NCBI RefSeq assembly: GCF_001642475.1
Contig: NW_019173997.1
Coordinates: 1 to 64,000, forward strand
Length of the DNA stretch: 64,000 bases
Source of the DNA: Fonsecaea monophora
Lineage: Eukaryota > Ascomycota > Eurotiomycetes > Chaetothyriales > Herpotrichiellaceae
Reading direction: 5' to 3'
Shown: positions 22,941 through 32,462 of the stretch, in pieces
How positions within the stretch are numbered: position 1 is the first letter of the stretch
How the letters are laid out: each line of letters starts with the position of its first letter
Translations under genes and position numbers: made by a program
Notes under the pieces: model-generated
Told to the model about the DNA's origin: nothing
Database searches by the model: none
What the model saw: the letters and a program-made list of their open reading frames with translations, nothing else

Positions 22941-24089
22941 CCTGGCGATCAAGCTGATGTTGCTCGGGGGACGCAGATGTTGCAGAACTCAGAGAGAGGT
23001 GGGAGCTAAGGTTGTTGTACGAGATGATCCAGGTCGATACCTTCAACTTAAGTATTCTCCTCGTATGGGCCGTCGTTGTTGTCAAAGGAGGCACCCTCGA
23101 GCCTGGTTGGTGCTCTGCTCCAATCATTCCCCCTACCAGTCGCCTCCACTAGGGCTGTCGAAATTCGTCCATCACCGCAAGTGTCCGCGGTAGGACGGCA
23201 ATCATCTCTCTCAAGGTGCTTGAAACCGTTTGTGTTGCTGACGAAAAGGCCCGTGGGACAGGCGCATTCCAATATGAGAGCATTGCCCCAGGGCTCCACC
23301 GAGCTAGACAGGAGTACACTCTCAATCGGGAAGCTAACCTCGACGCAATCACATTAGTAATTTGGCGGGTCATCTCAACAATCATTCGCTTGTTGCAGCC
23401 TCAGCTGTGTCAACTGGTGGGCCTAAAAAGGGGCTGAGATGCTATCACAAACCAGAGGGATCATCACATTCTTCCCCCTGAGCATCCAGCATCCCAACGA
23501 GTCGAAATACATGTGTTGTTCAATCGATACAACTCCCCAGGGAGCTTCCCACAGTTTCAAACAGCGCACGAGAGACTGTCGGACGAGGCCGTTATTCGGC
23601 TCATTTCAAGGGAACAATTTTGCGTTATCAAGTATCGCACAGTTTTCGCCACTCATTTCGTTTGAGACCTTGGAGACCTTGAGACAAGACACACGCAATA
23701 CCGACCAACCCGTGTCTGGTGGCCTTTCTGCCAAGAACAGCTTGGTCCACCTGAGAAAAGGCCTCAAAGGTCGTGTACTTAAGTAAACGGTATTGTGAGT
23801 GAGGGGGCCCGAGCAGGTGGTCATCGGATAGACAGGATTTCTCTCACAACCTTTGTAAATCTCGCCTTCCACTCCTTTTGACCAATCGCATATCTCTTTG
23901 CAACTGATTCTCAAAATGTTTGGGCAGATCGGGAGTTTGACAAAGGTGGCCGCCGCAATCGAAATGACGACCTGGATTCCGGGCATAGATCGTATGAAAC
24001 AGGAAGTGGTATCGTTGACGTTGTTTGATCCAATGGGGAAGAGGTTCAACTGAAAGAGCAGTGTCGGACTAAGTGCCAGGTGTTCTGCC
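22941..24089. other. intergenic, 1.15 kb, one cysteine-rich open stretch
   Basis: Between the PEBP gene start and the F-box gene stop (both -). On the minus strand about 23330-23048 a frame includes CDCVEV and ECACPTGLFVS and DDCRPTADTCGDG, which reads like a small cysteine-rich protein, but no ATG or clear exon partner was found. Nothing else is supported. Confidence 0.35.
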
Positions 24090-24876
24090 TCATCCAGGCC
24101 CAGTTGCGAATACTCCAGCTCGTAGTTCCTCTTCTGTCCTCCTTCTCCAGGAGTCGGATACTCTGGTCCAGTCCACGTCACCCAGGCGTCCGAGGGCTCG
24201 ACAACCGTCACAATCGACGTAGTCGCTCAGAGTACAGGAGGCATGGCATGCGGGACAGATGTCGTGGACCTGCTTGTGCCAGCTGGCATTGTGAAAGTTC
24301 CAACCGGTCTTCTGAACCCAGAAGTTGCTGATTTCGCAGCCAATAACGGTATCCCAATATTCCTCGCGGCGAGGTCTGTTAGTGAGGCAGTGGTTGCATA
24401 GACGCAATTCAGCAGGCATCCAAGGCTTCAATTGGGTCATGAGCTCCGGGACATCAAAAACACGCCGGGGGAGAAACCCCGCATATTTTGGCGAGGTGGG
24501 CGAGAGGTATAGCTGAACATCTCGTGCCACCATGGCCAGCCGTTTGCAGGATAGTGAAAGCGCGATCTGAGACGGTGCGTGGGCTAGAGCATTGTATATC
24601 TCGAGAAGAATCTCATAGGGCATCATGAGGAGGACGGACTGGCCCTTGTACTGGGGGTGGACACTCTCCAGCATCTGCAGACGTCAGATCTCCCACCCAC
24701 AAAACACCATGTGGACACCACAACTATACCTCCTCGGGAATGATGAATTTGCTCGAGAGTTTTCTCTCAAAGTCGCGGCTCCTTGCTCTGCATTTAAGTG
24801 GCTTCCGAGGCACGGTGAATGTCTCCTCCTTCAGCTTCAACCCAGCACCGACGGGAAAGCCGGTCCATAGCGCCAT
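24090..24876 (-). CDS. F-box domain protein
   Basis: Exon 1 24876-24730 (49 codons), intron 24675-24729 (55 bp, GTATAG..TGCAG), exon 2 24674-24090; 243 residues. The first exon begins MALWTGFPVGAGLK and ends SSKFIIPEE. The F-box is at about residues 65-105: LLMMPYEILLEIYNAL, then IALSLSCKRLAMVARD. Downstream are paired Cys motifs (LCNHCL, ICPACHASC, DYVDCDGC) that could bind zinc. F-box proteins recruit substrates to SCF ubiquitin ligases through Skp1; many small fungal ones have no known target. The stop used gives an end TEEELRAGVFATGPG; a neighbouring frame stays open to 23606 but needs a frame change without a splice site. Confidence 0.82.
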
Positions 24877-25158
24877 AGGAATAGGCTGCTAAGGGTGTAA
24901 AGGTGCTCGGAAGAAACAACACGCAAGTGTGGACGTTGTGAGGGCTTGTATGAAAAATGGACCACTAGTGAACGCCTCGTTTGACTGCCGGTGTGCCCTT
25001 CCGGTACAAGACCTCGACGGACAATGTCGGTGAAGACTTTCAGGAGATAAGCGACGAGTGGCAGCAGATAAGCTATTGGGTTATACCATGTGAGGTCTAG
25101 ATCAAACACTAGTCCCGGCAGGCTCCGTTGATAAGTCTTGGCGTTGCTCTTCCGATGC

Positions 25159-26572
25159 TCAAATCTCAACGACGACTTTCCCATTTGTTTTGCCTTGCCA
25201 GATCTCCTTCAGTCCTTCAGCAGCCTCCGCCAAAGGCAGGACTTTGCCAATATGCGGCTTGATGCCAGAGGTGGTCACAAAATCCAATAGGTTGACGAAT
25301 TCCTCCCGCGTTCCCGTATAGACCCCTACCAAGCTAATCTGGTTCACCATCAAATGCAACAAGTCGATCGAGATGTTGGGCGAGGCGCTGTCTGAATGTC
25401 TCCCACACGACACAATCGTCCCACCTGGCTTCACAGAGGCCAAAGAATGTGAAATTGTTGACGCTCCTGATGTGTCGAACGCGGCATCAACGAGATGTGG
25501 CAGTTTTGCACCAGGCTCGAAAGTACTCTCTGCACCAAGCGATCTGGCAAGGTCGCGTTTCGCTTTCGTCCGGCCTGTTGCCCATACACGCAAACCGGCG
25601 GCAGAGCCTAACTGAATGAGCGCTGTCGTCACCCCTGCAAATTTGCAATCTGTTAGTTACCATCTCACATGATATAACCGATGTAACTCCAGATTGTTCA
25701 GCTCGGTACTTACCACCGGATGACCCTTGCACCAGAATGGTTTGACCGGCTCTGATTTTTGCCTGGGTGAACAACATGCGATAAGCTGTCAACCAGGCAA
25801 TGCCCATCACGCTTGCCGACTTCGCATCTAGTCCTTTAGGCCTAGGCACGGCATTTCTTCTGGGAATCATAGCGTACTCGGCAAGGGTTCCTTGGACGAG
25901 TTCGCCGAATACGTGTCTTTTTGGATCGAGTGTCTCATTCCCTTTCCAATCAGGATCACCCATGACTGGATAGACGGCAACCTCAGTTCCATCCTCGAGC
26001 AATCCGGCACCCTCGTTACCCAGAATCATTGGGTATCGGGTTTCATGCATCAGCATTCCCCGTAATGTGAAGATGTCGTGAAAGTTCAGACCCACTGCCT
26101 GCATCTTGACTCGGACCCATCCTTCCTTTGACTCTGGAAGATGCCTCTGACCAATTCGGACCGATGACAATGGATCCTGTGGGCTGGCCACTGACGCGTA
26201 GACCGCCCGCATTGTCGTTTTATCAGGATCTATATCGCCCATGTGGAGATGTATTATCTTATCACCCTTCACTGTGACGACAAGGAACAAATCGAATGGT
26301 TCGTGGATGCCGAACTCCTTGCCAAAATCGCCATCCATCATGATATGGGTTTGTGTCCTGCCATCATTTCGGACCGTTTGGTCCAGCACTTTGACTCGTG
26401 CCTGGTGACCTATAATTCCATGTTCGCACAAGGCTATAATAGCATCTCCAGTGAAACTCTTTCCGTCGTCGACAACCTCAGCATCCGGTGCAAAAGCATT
26501 CAACATGAGTTCGAGGTCTGCGGTGTTGATCCCCTCGAGAAAACGATCGATGGGGTTGCGAGGTGACGCCAT
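25159..26572 (-). CDS. SnoaL-like domain fused to zinc-independent MDR oxidoreductase
   Basis: Exon 1 26572-25714, intron 25635-25713 (79 bp, GTAAGT..GCAG), exon 2 25634-25159; 444 residues. Residues 1-115 form an NTF2/SnoaL-like domain: IDRFLEGINTADLELMLNAF, DDGKSFTG, FDLFLVVTVKGDKIIHL. Without a break, residues about 118-444 form a medium-chain reductase of the quinone-oxidoreductase type: MRAVYASVASPQDP, VGLNFHDIFTLRGML, NEGAGLLEDG, the nucleotide-binding loop ILVQGSSGGVTTALIQLG, then PGGTIVSCGR and a C-terminal GKTNGKVVVEI. Zinc-ligand Cys/His motifs are absent. The ATRAVY-type Met at residue 118 could be the start of a free-standing reductase in other genomes. Members act on enones, quinones or 2-alkenals with NADPH. 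It is the first gene of the accessory block. Confidence 0.88.
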
Positions 26573-26944
26573 TGTAAAAGGTGTTGAGTCAATGCAGCCA
26601 TTTGGGACATTAGAGCTGGAGGGAGTCAGGTCAGTATATATCGTGTGGACAAGGCATTACAGCGATGCCTGTCCTCATTGGCGCTGTGACCATTTTAGGG
26701 ATCGGGCAATGAGCTCCAGTCATAAGCCAATCGATCATCCAAGGTATATCACAAGCTGGCTGACAGCACGTGACCGTGAGCCATTTCGTCCGCATAAGCC
26801 AGGAGAAAGCCAGTGTTGATGATGAGCGCGGTGCACTGGCCGTGATTGATTATGCGACATGGCGTCATGCAGAGAGCGACCCTCGTCGCACAGCAGAATC
26901 CAGATACCCCCCCCCTTCAAAGTACTCGGCTGGCGTTGGGACAT
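26573..26944. other. intergenic, 372 bp
   Basis: Between the start of the fusion oxidoreductase and the stop of the Zn2Cys6 regulator, both on the minus strand. It must hold the oxidoreductase promoter. No copy of the dispersed repeat was seen here, unlike the next three spacers. Confidence 0.5.
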
Positions 26945-29252
26945 TCATCCAAAGCGACCCGGAAAGTCGAACTTCTGCTGGAGATTGTCTCTTTCAAGCC
27001 ATGACAGAAGCTCATGGTAAGTTCGGTCATCATATGGAGGAAGTGGGCGCTCGCCATTTGCTTCGCTAAAATCAGATTGGTGTTGGCGACAAGACTCCGC
27101 ATAGCTTGCCGGGCTGGTGTCACTGCTCGGAGAGAGAATGACTGAAGAGTTAGATGGTATACCGCGTATACGGCCGCGCGCGTTCCCACCTCGGCAGGCT
27201 GTTTTCGAAAGGTCGATCTTTTGTAGCCTAGCCATGAGCGAGTTGAAATCTGTCAGTACCCTGGCGCAATCGGCGGCATATTCTTTGTTACTGCTTTGGT
27301 CTACTTCCAAGGTGGAAATGACGAATCCGATGTCTTCATAGTCTCCTTCTGCCCTACTATAACCCAGAAGTTGATAGAGCTGTAACGCAAGAGCAGCATT
27401 GAATAGAAAATGGACGCCCGAAGCCGACAGCCTTGGAGGTCGTTGTAGGTTCAAGAGTCGATGCCATAGATGGACGTTTCTTCTCGCCGCATCTGCACAC
27501 AGATCGAGCTCTGGCCTGTGTGATATCTCATGACCTGTTGTTCTACCGTTCAGGAGCGTGTCGGCTGTGACTCTCTTGACGTTGAGAAACAACAAAGGTC
27601 GGACGGTGAGGATGATGAGCTGCAATGTCAGCGGGATTTGCCCATGAGTGGTTTGAGCGCCTCACCTGATTGTGCGCCATGTGCAGTTCTCCAACAGCCC
27701 GGTCCCAAGTCAGGTTCTCCTCTGTGCCTACAACCGTGGCGGGAAGATTTTCCGACCAAGACCTCAACCACCTCAGGGACTTCTGAATGCAGAGCGTCGT
27801 CATGGGTGGTTCCTCACTCTGTCGTGCAACGTCATAGATATTTGAGACAATGTAGTTTGAGATTCTGGCAAGCTCGATATGGGCTCGAAGACCGTCCGGA
27901 GGAGGTAGGTCACTTGACTTTGTCAACCTATCGCGCAGAGAACTCTAGATGAATGTTGTGTACCTTGAACTTCGAGGCAGGTCCAATTTGATCGCCTCGT
28001 CAGAGATAAGGGCCGGCCTCCCCATCAAACAACTCAGCCATCTGCGACTTGTCAGTGAATCCGAAGTTCGCACATCATGCTCTGGGCTTACCGATCCAGG
28101 ATATAGACGGTCCAAAATAGCCTTTTACCTTGCTCGTCGACCAACCAGGCACGATGAACTCCATGGACGATGAGAATATGCATTGCGATGCTGACATAGA
28201 TATATGCAGCATCACGCCGGTTGCTGTTGAGCAGGTAGAATCCTAGAAGTGCCAGTACAGTTGCATCGTTAATGGTAGATTCGTCCAGAGGATTCCCCAA
28301 TATGCTTTTTGCTCTCGCGAAGAACGCCTGTCCAAATCCGGTTTCCCAGGGCGGTGCGCATCTCGGGTTGAGTTGACAAGCAACAGCGAACAGAGCATTA
28401 GGAGCCGCTTCGATGGTTCTCACACCATCAACATAAGCTGGATATTCACCCAGGACAGCCTGGACATCGACCCAATAATAGATACCACCAGAAGCAAAAG
28501 TACCTTCACCATCCTGAGCCGAGTGCCGAAACTCCGACAGCATCGCCGCAGCTTCATCATTTGTCGCCGATATGAGAGGGTTGACCGTAGACGTTAGCAG
28601 AGGACGACTGTCGTGAGTTTGATATTTCCCGAGCGCCGAGATGAAAGCTGTCACATCAGGATTCGAGGTACTTGACCATGCATTTTCGAAGGCCCGTGGG
28701 AAAACCGTCGCCATGTACTCTCGCAAGTGATTGAGGAATGTGGCTCCTGAAGATTCGCCGAGATAGCGCACCGTGCCATCTGGGTCTTGAAGGATTCGTC
28801 CTTCTCGAAGGTGTTGGGTGTCTTCGGCAATATCCTGACTGAATGGTTTGGGAGGCCGGGGTGCCTCGGGCGTATCGTGCTTCGCTTGGGTATGCTGCAT
28901 CAAGTTATCCCTCTCAGATTGCAAAGGGACTGCGTGTGCGAGTGCCTGTTCCAGCATCGCGCACCTAGCTTTGAGCGCATCATACTCGCGGCGTGGGATC
29001 GTGACTGTTTGCACCACCTCTGGATACAAACACTCACGCGACGATTTGCGGCATCTTTCGCAGGGTTGGCCTCCGGAGCACTTGGCACGTTTAATATTGC
29101 AATTATTGCATCTTTGAGTCAACGTGAAGAGAGTAAGTTTTCAAAGCATGCAAGCAATGCAAGGATAGGGAAGCCTCTCACGCTTGAACAACTCTTTTCC
29201 GTAGCTCCGGTGCAATTTTATGCCGCCGCGGGTTGACAGGTCGACGTTCCAT
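26945..29252 (-). CDS. Zn2Cys6 transcription factor with fungal-specific regulatory domain
   Basis: Five exons: 29252-29182, 29111-28092, 28041-27964, 27927-27666 and 27619-26945; introns of 70, 50, 36, 46 bp; total 701 residues. The first join (GTGAGA..CAAAG) gives LRKRVVQA-CNNCNIKRAKC, completing a CX2CX6CX5CX2CX6C binuclear cluster at residues 25-51. A short coiled coil follows (YDALKARCAMLEQALAHAV). The middle homology region has the usual EWTG-type motif GSGIYYW-like segments and LFWTVYILDR-WLSCLMGRPALISDE, the strongest signature of the fungal TF domain. The C-terminal quarter is Ser-rich. The 36 bp intron (27928-27963) is very short and is the least sure junction; it gives LDLPRSSR-LTKSSDLPP. 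Its position between the reductase and transporter suggests a cluster-specific regulator. Confidence 0.87.
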
Positions 29253-29518
29253 ATGACAGATTACCTGTGGAGGGGATGTTGTAGCACACAACTACCGAGT
29301 CCTTCAGACCAACACAGAGTTTCCCCAAAATCTGGGGAAGAGAAGACGACGAGGCTAGAGAAAAGGCGGAGTTGGCACAAGTCTATTCGGGGAAGGTCTA
29401 CCGGCCCCTTTAATCTCCTCCCCTGCGCCGCTGACTCGTTCGTAGCCGGGAATAGTTTAAGTTTGCTTCGGGCAGAAAATAGTCGCTGCACACACGACGA
29501 GCCTTTGTGAAATAAAAA

Positions 29519-29620
29519 ATGGCACAGTTTGACAGATAGTAGACGCCCGCTCGGAATTTGGGTAGTTACTCAATAGCGATGAAGCGGGCGCCAGATCAGA
29601 CATGGCTAATGTCATATGCC
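29519..29620 (+). repeat. dispersed repeat, copy C (5' half, degenerate)
   Basis: Begins ATGGCACAG after an A-rich run and shares TTACTCAATAG(C/T)GATGA and CAGATCAGA(C/T)AT(G/A)GCTAAT with the copies at 32161 and 58200. Compared with those it has C-to-T changes near its start (AGTTTGACAGATAG for AGTCCGATAGACAG). It lies between the regulator and the transporter. Confidence 0.8.
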
Positions 29621-29782
29621 TGCGACGAAGCAGTTCCATTCTAGTGCTCGGAGACCAGGAAACTCCCAACTTTCAACAGAACTGGAGCACGCAAAAAGCA
29701 AAGTGTAGTGTGCTCCTGCAGAATTGACAGTGAAGGCTTCCAATATGAGGTGTCGCAATCAAACCTACCCCCCGGCAAGACC

Positions 29783-31987
29783 TCACAGGCCGTAGATAAA
29801 GGTATACTTCTTGTCCGCATATCTCAGAGGTGTGGTCTTCTCGTCTTCGAACTCCTCGGGAGTCATGGCTGCCACTTTAGCCTGCCTTCGTCTGTTCACC
29901 GCTGCCAATGTGAAACGGTATGAAAGGTATCCGGCCAGCGCGACGGCGATGAATGCCAGTGTTATATAAAACGGCCTGTGGGAAAAGTTTAAGTCGTCGT
30001 GTTCTCTTTGTCAAAAGCAGCAGTAGTCCGCCATGGGGATTTGACTCACACCAGGTACTTTGGCGCATAGGATGCCCGGAAGATTTGTGCCCCGATGACC
30101 CCGGATAGATTTCCAAATCCATTGACGCCCAGGACGAGTGCTCTCTTCCCGGGTTCTAGAAACTCGTATTGGCCAAAAATGCTCAGATATTGGAGGGAAG
30201 GAGGGGAGGGGGGACTTGGACACACTTACCAGGAGTGTTGCCACTCAGCCAGGCCACGGTCAATGGTGCCGAGATATAACTGCCAAACAGCAAGATGCAC
30301 AAGCCAGCATACTTGCCGCCGTGGCGCTGGACAGTCACCGTGATGATGAGCCCGACGAGGGTGATCAAGAGACCGACAAAGATGTGATAGCCGCGTTCTT
30401 TCCTAAATCACTAGTGTTGACAAAATGTTAGGCAAATTGAACCAGAGCAATGGCTTACCTGCGATCCGAACTGACGGCGAAAATGTACAACCCGACTGCT
30501 CCACAAAGATATGGCGGCACAGACATCTGCTTGAGTCAGGATCTTTCTTGCACACCCGGGGGGTAAATCCACTCACCAAGTTCGCCTCAATGGAGGAATA
30601 TCCCAGTCCAGCGACAACAAGAGGGAGAAACACAGAGAATGCCTGCCCGGGGACGCTAGCTAGGATGTTGAAGAACAGCACATACCAAAGCTTCCAGTCC
30701 TTTGCCGTCTCAACCACATCGCGCCTCGTCAACCTCTCCTTCTCGACACCGCTGTCGCCGTAGGCATGTTGCGAATACATGGCGTTGTCCAGACGGATAC
30801 GCTCCACCGCGTATGCTCGATCCTTGTCTTTGAGAAACCACGCACTTCCCGGTCCGAGGGGCATCCAAAACCATGCAACGATGGCAATGAGACATGTAGC
30901 GCCACCTTCGATGATGAAGAGGTATTGCCAGTTCTTGAGCGAGCCGGTCTTGATGTGGAAAATTCCGTACGCTTCCAATCGTGTCAACAACCTTTCTCAC
31001 CTTGAACATAGCCGTGGGGTTGTTACTTACCAATGCAACCGGAGAAGGCACCAGCGACAGCATATTGTCCGTAGAAGAGTCCGAGGCGGACGGCGAGGTC
31101 GAAACGGGTATAGAATGTCGACAAGTAGAAAACACCTAAGTCGCGCGGGCAAAGTCAGTGTTGCGCAAGTAACGTGATCCGTTCTTCGCGGCTCGTTGAG
31201 ATGAGGTCGGATGGGGAGGGAGGACTTGACACATACAGCAAGGATAAAATCCTGCCTCCTGCTTTAGCGTTAGCAGGAATTTCGTGGTTCGAGGAACAGT
31301 CTGTTCCAGCCTTCTCCAAACACCAGTTCTAAGAAGCGGAAGAAAGGCACTTACAAAAAGGCCAATGAGTAGTCGTGTCGCAATCAGCGTAGCTAGCAGC
31401 AGGGTTAATATTTCCTCGGCGCGCTAAGAGGTCGCTTTCATCAAACCTCGTCCCTTGATAAAAGCCTGGCAAATGGTGAGGATGCCCCAGCAAAACATAA
31501 TGATCGGCACCCAGTTCTTCGCTCCCAGGTACCTTCCGACGGCGGCGGAGGGAGGTTGGAACAGCACAAACGTGATGAAGAACAAGCTGACTGCCAGGTT
31601 GAGGTCGTCTGGCTGAGCTCCAATGTCCTTGGTAAAGCCTGGAATGACGGCTTAGGAGGAGTTTTATATGACTAGCGGTGATCTGGACATACCTTGCGTT
31701 TCGGCATTTCCAACGTTGCCTCGATCTAATCCATTAAAAAGATATAATAGAGATAAAAATGGAAGAATTATTGTGTCGATCTTGTAGTTTAACGCTCGAT
31801 TCAATGCTTTCTCTTCGTTTGTCACGGGGACGTGGCCAGCAGGCACATTTCCGCCGCTCCCTTGAGGCTCGGGCTCGACTGGAGACCAACCCGTCTCGAC
31901 ATGGTCCGACAGTTGTTTTTCAGACATTTGCAGAACCATTAATTCAACGAGAATTCGTAACTTGCGAATGTAATCAAACAAAGTCAT
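29783..31987 (-). CDS. MFS transporter, anion:cation symporter family (Dal5/allantoate-permease type)
   Basis: Ten exons by splice and family motifs: 31987-31693, 31638-31447, 31392-31355, 31258-31237, 31135-31031, 30971-30577, 30526-30459, 30402-30230, 30155-30050 and 29975-29783; 528 residues from the first Met. The first Met may be too early; ATG at 31939 (MVLQM) or 31927 (MSEKQL) in frame are alternatives. The spliced product shows every Dal5-family marker: LPFLSLLYLFNGLDRGNVGNA (TM1), LIATRLLIGLF-EAGFYPC (TM4), FYTRFDLAVRLGLFYG, AYGIFHIKTGSLKNWQYLFI with EGG after it, SGNTP-EPGKRALVLGVNGFGN and a tail ending YADKKYTFIYGL. Such transporters import organic anions (allantoate, nicotinate, pantothenate, sugar acids). 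The number of introns is high, including exons of 38 and 22 nt. It is divergent to the glycosidase gene. Confidence 0.9.
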
Positions 31988-32462
31988 ACATGTCTCTCCA
32001 AGTGAGGCAAGTTGCCGAGCTTTTATACCATACCCATAGGCAAAGAGGGCGAACTCCGTGGGCGGGTACGGTAGCCGTATGATCTGCCGTCTCTTGGCTA
32101 ATGTCGATCACAATATGGAGAACGCTAAGGTGAGGAGAGTAATGTAAGGATTGTAGGTGAATGGCAAAGTCCGATAGACAGCAAGTAGTCGCCCTCTCGG
32201 ACATTAGGTCGTTACTCGATAGTGATGAGGCGGCCGTTAGATCAGAGATAGCTAATACTATCGATAGGGATCGAGGGACTGTTATACCTAATGATCGTTA
32301 CCTTTATGTTAATAGTGAATGGCTCCTCATGGCTATTTCTCGTTAGACGGTGCCACTTATTTTTAACATTTTGATTGTGCGGGGAGTGTGTGGATTTGCC
32401 TCGAGTGGCGGGATGAGGAAGCCTAGTCGAGCAGCCTCAAATATGCGGGTAGAGTACCCGTG
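31988..32462. promoter_or_regulatory. divergent promoter region of transporter and glycosidase genes, carrying repeat copy A
   Basis: 475 bp between two outward-facing genes of the accessory block. The best copy of the dispersed repeat occupies 32161-32360, leaving about 170 bp to the transporter start and about 100 bp to the glycosidase start. Two or more pairs of CGG triplets occur, as Zn2Cys6 factors bind, but no unambiguous site was identified. Confidence 0.5.
32161..32360 (+). repeat. dispersed repeat, copy A (longest, with intact 61-codon frame)
   Basis: Starts ATGGCAAAGTCCGATAGACA and ends near CCACTTATTTTT. It aligns end to end with copy B at 58200 (shared GTAGTCGCCCTCT, AGTGATGAGG, AGCTAATACTATCGATA, TACCTTTATGTTA, ACTTATTT), by its first half with copy C and by its second half with copy D. 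Only this copy keeps an uninterrupted frame 32161-32346 (61 residues, MAKSDRQQVVALSDIRSLL start, ...LYVNSEWLLMAISR end). No known domain recognised. No terminal inverted repeat or clear target-site duplication was seen by eye. Confidence 0.85.

Noticed and set aside
23606..24211. 201-codon minus-strand frame as the C-terminus of the F-box protein
   Set aside because: It would need a frame change without a splice site, and the F-box frame already ends with a plausible polar tail at 24090.
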